From NCBI RefSeq assembly GCF_001039005.1, contig NZ_LDWR01000020.1, forward strand, positions 1 through 40,870: DNA of 40,870 nucleotides, read 5' to 3'. The notes under the pieces are model-generated. The model saw nothing but the letters and a program-made list of their open reading frames with translations. It had not been told where the DNA came from and ran no database searches. Both the position numbers and the translations under genes were made by a program. Numbering within the stretch: the first letter of the stretch is position 1; every line of letters begins with the position of its first letter. Source of the DNA: Burkholderia cepacia (GTDB lineage: Bacteria > Pseudomonadota > Gammaproteobacteria > Burkholderiales > Burkholderiaceae). Below, piece after piece: positions 26,115 through 34,462 of the stretch.

Positions 26115-26179
26115 TATCAATGTGTTACGCGCCGGATCTGAGGGATATCCACAGGCTTGCCAACAAAATCTGTGGACAA
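26115..26179 (+). repeat. DnaA-box repeat, copy 2
   Basis: Same geometry as copy 1: tatcaa at 26115, ATATCCACA at 26145-26153, 17-base spacer with CTTGCCAACA, TGTGGACAA at 26171-26179. Confidence 0.85.
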
Positions 26180-26290
26180 CTTGCAATCGATTGCGTCGCG
26201 ACAGTTGAGGATCCGGCGTGCGGCGACCGCCGCGCGAAGCCCGTGCACACGGGCTGCCCGATGTGTGCGTCGGCACGTTAATTCGTGCGC

Positions 26291-26355
26291 GATCAACGAG
26301 TTAGGCCCCGGGTACCCAGGATATCCACATCCTTGCCAACACTTTCTGTGGACAA
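26291..26355 (+). repeat. DnaA-box repeat, copy 3
   Basis: gatcaa at 26291, ATATCCACA at 26321-26329, 17-base spacer, TGTGGACAA at 26347-26355. It ends 15 bases before the penR stop codon. Confidence 0.85.
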
Positions 26356-26369
26356 CAGCGCGGCGCGCG

Positions 26370-27260
26370 TCACTCGACCGGCGCCGTGTCGGCCGCCTCG
26401 GTCACGATCCAGTCACGAAAGAGTGTCATCGCGGGCGTGAGCGGCTTCGACTTCAGCGACGTGAGCCAGTAGCCGCCGGCGCGTACGTCGATGTCGAGCG
26501 GTCGCGCGAGCAGGCCGAGCTGCAGTTCGCGCGAGAACATGCAGGCCGGCGCGAGCGCGACGCCCGCGCCCTGCATCGCGGCCTCGACCATCAGCCGCGA
26601 CGAATCGAACACGGGCCCGTTGACCGTCCACGGTTCGAGCTGCGCGGCCTCGAACCAGCCGAGCCATTCGTCGGTGCGGTACGAGCGCAGCAGCGTTTCA
26701 TTCGCGAGATCGGCCGGTTGCGCGAGGCGCCGCGCGATCTCCGGCGCGCACAGCGCGGTGAGCGGCGCGTCGAGCAGGCGCTCGTTGCGCGTCGCCGGCC
26801 AGTTGCCTTCGCCGAACCGGATCGCGAAGTCGAGGCCTTCGGCGGCAAGATCGACGACGTTGTTGTTGGTCCGCAGTCGCAGCTCGACGAACGGATGCGT
26901 ATCGCCGAACTGCTTCAAACGGGGCATTAGCCAGCCTAGGGCAAAGGTGCCGACGACACCGAGCGTCAGCACCTCGCGGAAACGCCCGCCGTCGAACTGC
27001 TTGAGCACCGTCTCGATACGGCTGAACGCGTCGCTCAGCACCGGCAGCAGCGCGCGCCCCTCGTCGGTGAGCCCGAGGCCGCGCGGCAGCCGCGTGAACA
27101 GTGTGCAGCCGAGCCGCTCCTCGAGCGAGCGCACCTGCTGGCTGACCGCGGCCTGGGTCACGCTCAGCTCAAGGCCCGCGCGCGTGAAGTTCAGATGGCG
27201 CGCCGACGATTCGAACGCGCGCAACGCATTGAGTGGAAGATGCGGGCGGAGCTTCATCAT
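26370..27260 (-). CDS. penR: LysR-type beta-lactamase regulator PenR (AmpR-like)
   Basis: A 296-residue LysR-family activator with an N-terminal winged helix-turn-helix (about 8-65: LNALRAFESSARHLNFTRAG, then VTQAAVSQQVRSLEERLG) and a periplasmic-binding-like effector domain (about 95-290). It is divergently transcribed from a class A beta-lactamase 139 bp away, the standard penR-penA/ampR arrangement. By family knowledge it senses peptidoglycan fragments and controls the adjacent gene. Two consecutive Met codons (27260 and 27257) are possible starts. Its candidate promoter (27285-27313) overlaps that of penA, with an inverted repeat filling the spacer, which suggests autoregulation. Confidence 0.9.
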   Translation of the reverse strand: MMKLRPHLPLNALRAFESSARHLNFTRAGLELSVTQAAVSQQVRSLEERLGCTLFTRLPRGLGLTDEGRALLPVLSDAFSRIETVLKQFDGGRFREVLTLGVVGTFALGWLMPRLKQFGDTHPFVELRLRTNNNVVDLAAEGLDFAIRFGEGNWPATRNERLLDAPLTALCAPEIARRLAQPADLANETLLRSYRTDEWLGWFEAAQLEPWTVNGPVFDSSRLMVEAAMQGAGVALAPACMFSRELQLGLLARPLDIDVRAGGYWLTSLKSKPLTPAMTLFRDWIVTEAADTAPVE

Positions 27261-27284
27261 AAGATTTTCTTTGGTCAGCGCTCA

Positions 27285-27313
27285 ATTATCGTTGCTTGTC
27301 AGGCAACCGTAAA
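27285..27313 (-). promoter_or_regulatory. Candidate penR promoter
   Basis: On the minus strand: TTTACG, a 17-base spacer, then GATAAT (five of six match to TATAAT). The spacer is exactly the inverted repeat at 27291-27307. Confidence 0.45.
27291..27307. promoter_or_regulatory. Candidate PenR operator
   Basis: Inverted repeat GTTGC, seven bases, GCAAC in the penR-penA intergenic region. It overlaps the -35 of the candidate penA promoter and forms the whole spacer of the candidate penR promoter, a suitable position for a LysR-type regulator controlling both genes. Confidence 0.45.
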
Positions 27314-27324
27314 GTCCCGATAGT
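27296..27324 (+). promoter_or_regulatory. Candidate penA promoter
   Basis: TTGTCA (five of six match), a 17-base spacer, then GATAGT (four of six), ending about 75 bp before the penA ATG. The weak -10 is consistent with dependence on an activator. Confidence 0.45.
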
Positions 27325-27399
27325 GCTGTCTCGGCGGCCGCCGTCCTGCTTCAGCGTTTTGCCTTCGTTCCGCATCCATTCCACCACGAGACACATGAC

Positions 27400-28293
27400 A
27401 TGACCTACTCATCGCAACGCCGAACCCTGTTGCTGGCCGCCGCGACGGCGCCGCTCGTCCTTACCGTCACCGCGTGTGCGTCGCCGCGGGCCGGCGCGCC
27501 GGACGTTTCGTCCACGACGTCGTTCGATGCGCTCGAGCGTGCCGCCGGCGGCCGCCTCGGCGTGTGCGCGATCGACACCGCGAGCGGCCGGCGCGCGCTG
27601 TATCGCGCGGACGAGCGCTTCCCGTTCTGCAGTACGTTCAAGGCGATGCTGAGTGCGGCGGTGCTCGCGCAGAGCGTCGAGCGTCCGGGATTGCTGCAAC
27701 AACGCGTGACGTACGGGAAGGCCGACCTCGTCAAGTATTCGCCGGTGTCGGAGAAGCATGTGGACACGGGCATGACGGTGGCCGATCTGTGCGCGGCCGC
27801 GATCCAGTACAGCGACAACTCGGCCGCGAACCTGCTGATGAAGCTGCTCGGCGGCCCGTCGGCCGTGACCGCGTACGCGCGCTCGATCGGCGACGACGCG
27901 TTCCGGCTCGATCGATGGGAGACTGAACTGAATACCGCACTGCCGGGCGACCTGCGCGACACGACGACGCCCGCCGCGATGGCCGCGAGCCTGCGCGTGC
28001 TGACGCTCGGCGACGCGCTGCCGGCCGCGCAGCGTGCGCAGCTCGTTGCCTGGCTGCGCGGCAACAAGGTCGGCGACAAGCGGATCCGCGCGGGCGTGCC
28101 GGCCGGTTGGACGGTCGGCGACAAGACGGGCACCGGCGACTACGGGACGACGAACGACGCGGGCGTCGTGTGGCCGCCGTCGCGTGCGCCGATCGTGCTG
28201 ACCGTGTACTACACGCAGACGCGTGCCGATGCGCGGGCGAAGGAGGACGTGATCGCGGCGGCCACACGCATCGCGGTCGCGACGTTCGGTTGA
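27400..28293 (+). CDS. penA: Class A beta-lactamase PenA, Tat-lipoprotein type
   Basis: A 297-residue serine beta-lactamase that hydrolyses beta-lactams in the periplasm. All class A motifs are present: S-x-x-K (Ser78 to Lys81, in FCSTFK), SDN at 138-140, the omega-loop Glu174 in RWETELN, and KTG at 242-244. Cys precedes the active Ser (Ambler 69), a feature shared with PenA and KPC-type enzymes of broad spectrum. The N-terminus has twin arginines (residues 7-8) and a lipobox VTAC with Cys26, so it is probably exported folded by Tat and lipid-anchored, as described for Burkholderia PenA proteins. It is divergent from penR. The gene pair is flanked on each side by three copies of the 65-bp repeat. 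Confidence 0.93.
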   Translation: MTYSSQRRTLLLAAATAPLVLTVTACASPRAGAPDVSSTTSFDALERAAGGRLGVCAIDTASGRRALYRADERFPFCSTFKAMLSAAVLAQSVERPGLLQQRVTYGKADLVKYSPVSEKHVDTGMTVADLCAAAIQYSDNSAANLLMKLLGGPSAVTAYARSIGDDAFRLDRWETELNTALPGDLRDTTTPAAMAASLRVLTLGDALPAAQRAQLVAWLRGNKVGDKRIRAGVPAGWTVGDKTGTGDYGTTNDAGVVWPPSRAPIVLTVYYTQTRADARAKEDVIAAATRIAVATFG

Positions 28294-28372
28294 GCAGGGC
28301 GGCGCAGCGTGCGCGACGGGATCCGCCAGCACGCCGTGCCGCAGTCGTGACCCGCGCGGCCAAACGTTGTGT

Positions 28373-28437
28373 GATCAACGACTTAGGTCGCGCATGCTCA
28401 GGATATCCACATGCTTGCCAACAAAAATTGTGGACAA
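28373..28437 (+). repeat. DnaA-box repeat, copy 4
   Basis: gatcaa at 28373, ATATCCACA at 28403-28411, 17-base spacer with CTTGCCAACA, TGTGGACAA at 28429-28437. First copy after penA. Confidence 0.85.
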
Positions 28438-28511
28438 GTCGGCGAGCGGCCGCGTTCGGCGCGCCGCGGGCCGCCGTGCCGCGTTTGAAGCGGCGCGGAC
28501 AAAGTCTTTCG

Positions 28512-28576
28512 GATCAAGCGCTTGGCTGCGGTATGCGCAAGCTATCCACATGCTTGCCAACAAAATCTGTGGACAA
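28512..28576 (+). repeat. DnaA-box repeat, copy 5
   Basis: gatcaa at 28512, CTATCCACA at 28542-28550, 17-base spacer, TGTGGACAA at 28568-28576. Shares extra left flank with copy 6. Confidence 0.85.
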
Positions 28577-28671
28577 GCCGGTCGGCCGGCCCGTCACGCG
28601 ACGAGACGGGCTGCGAACGGCGATTTACCGGCCGCGTGCCGCATTCGAAGCGGCGCGGACAAAGTCTTTCG

Positions 28672-28736
28672 GATCAAGCGCTTGGTCGCGGTATGCGCAG
28701 GCTATCCACATGCTTGCCAACACAATCTGTGGACAA
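28672..28736 (+). repeat. DnaA-box repeat, copy 6
   Basis: gatcaa at 28672, CTATCCACA at 28702-28710, 17-base spacer, TGTGGACAA at 28728-28736. Nearly identical to copy 5, including about 40 bases to its left. Confidence 0.85.
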
Positions 28737-28761
28737 GCTTGTCGGTCCCCCGGCGCGGTAT

Positions 28762-28962
28762 TCAGCCGTGCCGATCGTCGACGGTGGGCCAGCGCGCGAA
28801 CGCGAACACCCACAACATCACGAAGTTCAGGATGGGGACGAACATCGTCAGGATCCACCAGCCCGAATGCCCGGTGCGCCGGACGATGCGGACATACGGA
28901 TAGACGACGACGGCGACGAGCACGAGCGAAACGAGCAACTGCCACGCGGTGAAGTGTTCCAT
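28762..28962 (-). CDS. Small two-helix membrane protein
   Basis: A 66-residue protein with two predicted membrane helices (about 7-24 and 34-56) joined by a short basic loop (RIVRRTGHSGW). GAGGAAGG lies directly before the ATG at 28962, so this start is preferred over the longer open frame reaching 29364. The GHSGWW then P-x-x-N pattern occurs in small DUF805/DUF5684-like inner-membrane proteins; the role is unknown. It is isolated between repeat copies 6 and 7. Confidence 0.72.
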   Translation of the reverse strand: MEHFTAWQLLVSLVLVAVVVYPYVRIVRRTGHSGWWILTMFVPILNFVMLWVFAFARWPTVDDRHG

Positions 28963-29197
28963 GGCCTTCCTCGGAGTGATGTGTCGTGGTGCGGCGTCGG
29001 CGGAACAGCCGGCACGGTGTGTCGACGCGCGAAGCCGACGATGCGCGGCCGCGTGCGGCTCGCGTGATCTTGACGCTTGGCATGCTCGGGCGTCAAGGCG
29101 CGGGCGGTGCGTTGCCGTGGCACCGGATCGTCCGTATTCGCGCATGTTCGAGCCGCACGTTGCCGCAATGGTGACGCGAAGCTCGAACCATTGGCCG

Positions 29198-29262
29198 ATC
29201 AACGAGTTAGCGCACGCTTGCGCAGGATATCCACAAGCTTGCCAACAAAATCTGTGGACAAA
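29198..29262 (+). repeat. DnaA-box repeat, copy 7
   Basis: gatcaa at 29198, ATATCCACA at 29228-29236, 17-base spacer with CTTGCCAACA, TGTGGACAA at 29254-29262. Last copy before the T6SS cassette. Confidence 0.85.
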
Positions 29263-29350
29263 TCGCCCTTCGCACCGGCACCCAGGCTGGTGAATCGAAG
29301 CGCACCGTGACGGTGAGGTCGTGGCCGCTCGTACATAACAGATCACGTTA

Positions 29351-29379
29351 TTGACAATTTGCAAAGTTGTCCAGTAATA
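29351..29379 (+). promoter_or_regulatory. Possible promoter of the T6SS vgrG operon
   Basis: A consensus TTGACA is followed after 17 bases by GTAATA, about 280 bp before the first gene. The -10 match is poor, so this is only a candidate. Confidence 0.25.
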
Positions 29380-29657
29380 CGCGCGGAGCGTGCATCTTAC
29401 GATGCGATACCCAAGTAACGGACTGCTGCCTGATTCCTATATGAGTCAAGAACTCCGAAGTATATGTGGAGTAATAACAGATCTGGTCTTGACCACAAGT
29501 GACTGGAGATGACGGAGTTAGAAGCGCCGCGTGTTTTCATGCGTCATGCAAGTTTCCTGTTCGATAACATCTATCGACGACTTTGGAACTTGTCCAATAG
29601 ACGGGCGGAAGGGAATCCAATAAAAAGTGTGAATTCTCCGAAACTTGTCTCAAAGAA

Positions 29658-30203
29658 ATGAACGACGACGATGATCAGCAGAATCTACACGACAACAATG
29701 CCGTGTTCGGTCTGATCGGTTCACCTTTGGCATACGACAGAAGTTGGTTTCAGGCCGAAGGTAGCAGCATCCCATCAGCCGTTGGCGATCTCATTGATTC
29801 GCTGCAGCGACAGTATTGGCAGGCGCTCATCGATCCGTCGGTGGTGCTCGCGACAGACGTTTGGCCATCGCGCGAAGAGGCAAGCGATTTGATGCTGCCA
29901 CAGGATGCCGAACCGGAGCCGGTGCAGAGCGACACTGGGTCGATGGAAGAGTGGCTGGGCGGCAGGATGGGCGTCGATGCGGCCTTTGATCTGTTGGGAC
30001 CGCACGAGAACCTCGATCTCATCTCAGACAAGCCAGTGCCGGAAATTCTGCGTTTGTTCGCGCCGCCCGAATACCTCGGGGCCGAGGCACGCCGTTCGCC
30101 AGATCTGCCGCCGCCGCTCACGCGTCGTGAACACCACGTGCTTAGCGTCGACAGCCCGATGTCGATGCCGTTCCAGCCGCCGGCTTACGGTGACCCGTCC
30201 TGA
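29658..30203 (+). CDS. TagK-like T6SS-associated protein
   Basis: A 181-residue acidic soluble protein directly upstream of vgrG (21-bp gap). Its C-terminal half has EEWLGGRMGVDAAFDLLG, VPEILRLFAPPEYLG and LTRREHHVLSVDSPM, which resembles the TagK domain of Burkholderia type VI clusters; this is from memory and tentative. The N-terminal 90 residues are poorly defined. The position ahead of VgrG suggests a role in loading or assembling the spike, but no mechanism is known to me. The ribosome binding site before ATG 29658 is weak. Confidence 0.65.
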   Translation: MNDDDDQQNLHDNNAVFGLIGSPLAYDRSWFQAEGSSIPSAVGDLIDSLQRQYWQALIDPSVVLATDVWPSREEASDLMLPQDAEPEPVQSDTGSMEEWLGGRMGVDAAFDLLGPHENLDLISDKPVPEILRLFAPPEYLGAEARRSPDLPPPLTRREHHVLSVDSPMSMPFQPPAYGDPS

Positions 30204-30224
30204 ATCATTCGTTCTCCATTCGCC

Positions 30225-32987
30225 ATGTTCAATCCGCAGCAATCCCGCACGCTTGCCGTTTCCGGCGAGGCGCTGCCCTCCTGGGGCGGCAGGCCTGTCC
30301 TCGTGCCTTCTCGTGTGACCGGTACCGAGAAGTTTGGCAGGCTGTACAGGTACACGCTGGAACTGACCACCGCCGATGATCCGACGTTGCCCGTTTACGA
30401 GGCACGGGTGCTGGTGCAGCCCGACAAACTGGTTGGCACCGAAATTGCCGTCTCGTTTGAATTTGACGGTAAGGGAGAGTTCATCGCGGGACTACCAGGC
30501 GGCAGCGGCCTGGGCAACGTTGGCGCGGGCACACGCACGATCATCGGCCTGATCACCGCCGTGCACGGCACCGGCTCGAACGACCGCCATGCGTTCTACC
30601 AGTTCACCGTGCGTCCGTGGCTGTGGTTGGCCACGCGCAACCGCGAGAACCGGATTTTCCAGAATCAGAGCGTAGTCGAGATCACCGAAACGGTCCTGAC
30701 GGACCGGCGCTATCCGTTCACTTTTGAATTGAGGTTGGCGGCACCTGGACTGCGTGGCGTCTATCCGAAGCGTGATTACGTGCGGCAGTTCTGGGAGAGC
30801 GATTACGACTTCCTCACGCGGCTGTGGCGCGAATGGGGCCTGTATTTCTTCATGGAAGGCGCCACGCTGGTGCTGTGCGACTCGCCGGGTTCGCACCAGC
30901 CGCACGGCAACATGTACGACACGATTACCTGGCATGCGCCGGACAGTGCGCGCATCGATGAGGAGCACATTCACACGCTGAAAGTCTCCCGTGCGCTGAC
31001 GGCGGGCGTGGTGAGCCTCACGGATTACGATTCGACGCAGTCGCTTGCTGATCTGCGTGTGACGAAAGATGACGGCCGTGACGAGCCGTTCGCCAATGCC
31101 GAGCACTATGGCTGGGGCAACTATTCGCAACCGTTGGCGGGCAAAGGAGGGCTGGCGGGCACGCCGAACGAATGGCAGGGCGAGGGCGGACATCTCGCGC
31201 GTGTGCGGGTTGATGCGCTGCGTTGCCGCCGCCTGCGGGCGAAAGGCCGCGGCAACCTGCGGGGACTGGCGACTGGCCATACGTTCCATCTCAAAGGGCA
31301 TCACGACCGGCAGGTCAACGCCGAGTATCTGGTGATTGCGACCACGCTTGATATCCGCAACGTGGATGAGACCAGTCAGCTAGCGGGCGGCCAAGCGCGC
31401 TACCGGTGCGTGACGGATTTCGTGCTGCAACCGGCCAATGTGTTCTTTCGCAACCGGCCAAGAGAAAAACCACGATGTAGCCCGGAGACGGCGGTTGTGG
31501 TTGGCCCGGAAAAACAGGCGATGTGGGTGGACGGCTATGCGCGGGTGAAGGTGCAGTTCATTTGGGATCGCCACGGCAAACGCAACGAGAATTCAAGTTG
31601 CTGGGTGCGGGTGGCCTCGCCGTGGCAGGGCAGCGGATTCGGGACCATTTACCTGCCGCGCATCGGACAGGAGGTCGAGGTCAGCTATCACGACGGAAAT
31701 CCGGACAGACCGTATGTGTCGTCGCGGATGGTGAATCAGTTCAACCAACCGCCGTGGGTGCTGCCGGACAATCAGGCGCTGTCAGGCATACGCTCGCGCG
31801 ATCTGGAAGGTATGCAGGCGAACCAGATCGTAACGGACGACACGCCGGGCAAATTGCAGGTGCAAGTGTCGAGCGACCATGCGCAGTCGCGCCTGGTGCT
31901 CGGCTACAACACACGTATCGACGGCAACGCGGGACGCAAGGAAGCGCGCGGCATCGGCTGGGAACTGGCAACCGATGCGTGGGGCGTGCTGCGCGCTAAT
32001 CGCGGCATGCTGATAACGACCGAGACGCGCGCGGGGGCGACGGCACCCGTCAAGGAGATGGGTGAGACGGTGCAGCGTCTTACACAGGCTCGCCAGCAGC
32101 ATGAGGATCTGTCGCAACTTGCGCAGCGCCACCGCGCCCAGGATTCGGACGTGAGACAGAGCGACGCAACGGCAGCAATGAAGGCGCAAAACGACGCGCT
32201 GAGCGGCAGCGCTGGCACAGACGACAACCGGTTCCCCGAAATGACTCGGGCCGATCTGGCGATCGCGAGCGCGGCGGGCTTCGCCGTGACGGCAACCGAA
32301 AGCGTCCACTTGGTGAGCGAGCGGGATCATGCCGTAACCGCTGGTAGGGATATCAGCATTTCGGGCGGCCGTTCTCTGATTGCGGCGGTGCGTGGTGCAG
32401 TCTCGTTGTTTGCGGCGCAGTTCGGCATCCGATTGTTCGCGGGGAAAGGGAAAGTCGAAATTCAAGCGCAGGGCGATGCGATGGCGCTGGCCGCGCTAAA
32501 GGATCTAACCATTACGAGCACGGACGGAAAGATCATTCTCAGTGCATCAAAGGAAATCTGGATTGGCGCGGGCGGCTCGTATATCCAGATCAACGGTAGC
32601 GGCATCATCAACGGCTCGCCGGGACCAATTCTCGAAAAGACGCCGAAATGGGGGAAGCCGGCTGCGTCGTTCATGCGCTCCCCGTTACCGGTCATGCCCG
32701 TTGCGCCGTTGGAGCAGAATCCCGCGGAGCTTTACACGCAGAAGTTTGATGTCAGTACGGTTGTTGAAAACCTGGGGAATGGACTGACCGTGGTGAACCA
32801 ACCCTATCGTATCTATTTGCCGGACGGCACGCTCAAACAACAAGGCATGTTGACCGATGGCGTAACACTGACCGTCAGCACGGCGGAGCCAACGACGGTC
32901 AGATGCGAGATTGGGGGCGGAGATTGGTGCGTCACCGAAGACGCTTACGACCACCACGAACTTGAAGATGGTTCAGAACAGGCTTGA
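30225..32987 (+). CDS. vgrG: T6SS spike protein VgrG (TssI)
   Basis: A 920-residue VgrG. The gp27-like region (about 25-370), the gp5 OB-fold region (about 425-500, VDGYARVKVQFIWDRHG to VSYHDGNPDRPYV) and the beta-helix/DUF2345 region (about 640-790, ending GSYIQINGSGI) form the trimeric puncturing spike. An extra C-terminal domain (about 800-920: FDVSTVVENLGNGLTVVNQPYRIYLPDG...) looks beta-rich and transthyretin-like. Such extensions commonly bind a cognate effector. There is no catalytic motif, so it is probably a carrier rather than an evolved toxin. It heads the effector, immunity and PAAR genes that follow. Confidence 0.93.
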   Translation: MFNPQQSRTLAVSGEALPSWGGRPVLVPSRVTGTEKFGRLYRYTLELTTADDPTLPVYEARVLVQPDKLVGTEIAVSFEFDGKGEFIAGLPGGSGLGNVGAGTRTIIGLITAVHGTGSNDRHAFYQFTVRPWLWLATRNRENRIFQNQSVVEITETVLTDRRYPFTFELRLAAPGLRGVYPKRDYVRQFWESDYDFLTRLWREWGLYFFMEGATLVLCDSPGSHQPHGNMYDTITWHAPDSARIDEEHIHTLKVSRALTAGVVSLTDYDSTQSLADLRVTKDDGRDEPFANAEHYGWGNYSQPLAGKGGLAGTPNEWQGEGGHLARVRVDALRCRRLRAKGRGNLRGLATGHTFHLKGHHDRQVNAEYLVIATTLDIRNVDETSQLAGGQARYRCVTDFVLQPANVFFRNRPREKPRCSPETAVVVGPEKQAMWVDGYARVKVQFIWDRHGKRNENSSCWVRVASPWQGSGFGTIYLPRIGQEVEVSYHDGNPDRPYVSSRMVNQFNQPPWVLPDNQALSGIRSRDLEGMQANQIVTDDTPGKLQVQVSSDHAQSRLVLGYNTRIDGNAGRKEARGIGWELATDAWGVLRANRGMLITTETRAGATAPVKEMGETVQRLTQARQQHEDLSQLAQRHRAQDSDVRQSDATAAMKAQNDALSGSAGTDDNRFPEMTRADLAIASAAGFAVTATESVHLVSERDHAVTAGRDISISGGRSLIAAVRGAVSLFAAQFGIRLFAGKGKVEIQAQGDAMALAALKDLTITSTDGKIILSASKEIWIGAGGSYIQINGSGIINGSPGPILEKTPKWGKPAASFMRSPLPVMPVAPLEQNPAELYTQKFDVSTVVENLGNGLTVVNQPYRIYLPDGTLKQQGMLTDGVTLTVSTAEPTTVRCEIGGGDWCVTEDAYDHHELEDGSEQA

Positions 32988-33028
32988 GATCAGCCCGTTC
33001 TTTTAAAGTGACTTGTCAAAGGTAACAG

Positions 33029-34462
33029 ATGACGCAACCGAATCATTCGTCTCGTAAGCCTCAACCGGCGCCTCGTAAGGCGACGCCATCGCCTTATGTC
33101 GAAGTAGCTTTCGTGTTCAGGGATGCCCTGCAAAAGCCGATTGAAGGACTGTCCGTGCAAATCAAAGCTGGTACGGGCGTACCGCCAGCCCCTGCATGGA
33201 AACTTGGAACAGGCAGCGATGATCTGCCATCTGCAGTTCCAGTGGCAGCACAGGAATCCGCTTCTGCTCCCGGCGGTGCATCAGCTCCGGCAGAGATTTC
33301 AATTCCATCAATGGTGAATAACCAGATGGATGCAGTGACGGACATGGATGGCTACGCGATGACAATCCAGAACGCCGCACGTAACCAGCCGATCGATGTT
33401 CTAGTGAAGAATCGGCGTGGGGAATACGTGTTGAAGGCGACCGTGATGCCGAAAAAGGGTATCAGTGCCTTCACAATTGTCAGTCCCGAGTATCACCTCG
33501 AAGCAACTACGAGGATGACGCCAAAGGAGGCACTGGAGCAGAACCTTGATTTACCTGTTGTACAGCAGGGCGAGATCATGACCATAGAACGTCTGGTTCG
33601 CGAATTTGGACCGTACATTGGTTGGTCGCAGAAAGTCACTGAGCAAGGGCGAGTGAAGAAGGATTTTCAAACTCGCAAGAAGGAAATGGTTGAGGACAAG
33701 AAAACTCATAAAAAGAAAATAAAAGAAACAATTGAACATCACTATAAGGTCGTTGATACACAGAAACCAACAACTGTTGCATTTAATGTATTGGGCTCTC
33801 GACTTAATTATCCAAAAACAACTGAGATTTCTGAGTTGAAATTTAGGGAAATTGCGGGCGAGTTGAAAGTTGAGGTGGCTGCGTTGAAAGCGGTGGCGGC
33901 GACGGAATCATCTGGTGCTCCATTTTGTCAAAACGGATTGCCAAAAATTCGATATGAACGGCACTATTTTTTTCGAGCGATACAAGATGAGTCGCATTGG
34001 GAGGATCGAAATCTATCCAATATGATTAATTTATTTCCTCAGTTTCCAGATCTTTGTTTGCCGAAAGCGGGTGGCTATTCAATCGGTAAGAAAAAAGAGG
34101 GTGATGGCGGATGGGGGCATGAGGATGGCGATGTGATGTATCAGTACGAGCGACTGACTAGAGCTGCGGACTTAAACCTACCTGCTTCAATTATGGCGTG
34201 TTCCTGGGGGGTATTCCAAGTCATGGGTTTTTTCTACTATCGAATGGGATATTCAAGTCCAATGGAGCTAGCAAACAAAGCGATGATTGGTGTCGATGAG
34301 CAGTTCGAGATATTTGTGGCTTATATGACAAAGGTCAGTGTCGGAGCCTTGAGTGCTCTTCAAAAAAAGAACTGGGAGAAATTTGCAAGGAATTATAACG
34401 GGGCGGGATATCCCCTGGTCTACCCGGCGCGGATGGAGAAATATTACAATGAATTCAAATAA
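33029..34462 (+). CDS. T6SS N-acetylmuramidase effector
   Basis: A 477-residue probable peptidoglycan hydrolase effector. The C-terminal half (about 275-477) matches the N-acetylmuramidase family (DUF3380): AVAATESSGAPF with candidate catalytic Glu293, then IRYERHYFFR, the ACSWGVFQVMG block near 390-400, and NWEKFARNYNGAGYP. It should cleave the glycan of rival cells' peptidoglycan. The N-terminus has a Pro-rich start, a beta domain (about 23-155) and a Lys-rich linker (about 205-240). No signal peptide is present, consistent with delivery by the T6SS. AAAGG precedes ATG 33029. From about 33650 the gene becomes AT-rich, unlike vgrG, suggesting a recombined toxin end. It overlaps the next gene by 14 bp. 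Confidence 0.87.
   Translation: MTQPNHSSRKPQPAPRKATPSPYVEVAFVFRDALQKPIEGLSVQIKAGTGVPPAPAWKLGTGSDDLPSAVPVAAQESASAPGGASAPAEISIPSMVNNQMDAVTDMDGYAMTIQNAARNQPIDVLVKNRRGEYVLKATVMPKKGISAFTIVSPEYHLEATTRMTPKEALEQNLDLPVVQQGEIMTIERLVREFGPYIGWSQKVTEQGRVKKDFQTRKKEMVEDKKTHKKKIKETIEHHYKVVDTQKPTTVAFNVLGSRLNYPKTTEISELKFREIAGELKVEVAALKAVAATESSGAPFCQNGLPKIRYERHYFFRAIQDESHWEDRNLSNMINLFPQFPDLCLPKAGGYSIGKKKEGDGGWGHEDGDVMYQYERLTRAADLNLPASIMACSWGVFQVMGFFYYRMGYSSPMELANKAMIGVDEQFEIFVAYMTKVSVGALSALQKKNWEKFARNYNGAGYPLVYPARMEKYYNEFK

Larger units (their letters stand above)
25870..26369. other. Convergent intergenic region filled by three DnaA-box repeats
   Basis: No gene supported. Three copies of the 65-bp repeat occupy 25950-26014, 26115-26179 and 26291-26355. 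Short frames crossing them translate into similar peptides only because the DNA is repeated. The spacers (26015-26114 and 26180-26290) show nothing recognisable. The region lies between the 3' ends of the small helical gene and penR. Confidence 0.6.
28294..28761. other. Convergent intergenic region with three DnaA-box repeats
   Basis: Lies between the 3' ends of penA and the small membrane gene. It contains repeat copies 4-6; copies 5 and 6 sit in a longer near-identical duplication (about 28472-28577 and 28632-28737, 160 bp apart). Overlapping frames across it are repeat artefacts. No other feature was recognised. Confidence 0.6.
28963..29657. other. Intergenic region at the left edge of the T6SS module
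   Basis: No gene supported. Repeat copy 7 lies at 29198-29262. To its right the base composition drops in GC, marking the edge of the T6SS cassette. A short imperfect direct repeat (ttgtccagtaa... at 29367-29387 and ttgtccaatag... at 29590-29609) flanks the leader of the operon. A candidate promoter is at 29351-29379. Confidence 0.5.

Noticed and set aside
28361..28960. Plus-strand open frames across repeat copies 4-6 with recurring peptides such as YPHACQ
   Set aside because: The peptide repeats come from translating the DNA repeats in different frames; there is no ribosome binding site and the same sequence occurs in non-coding places.
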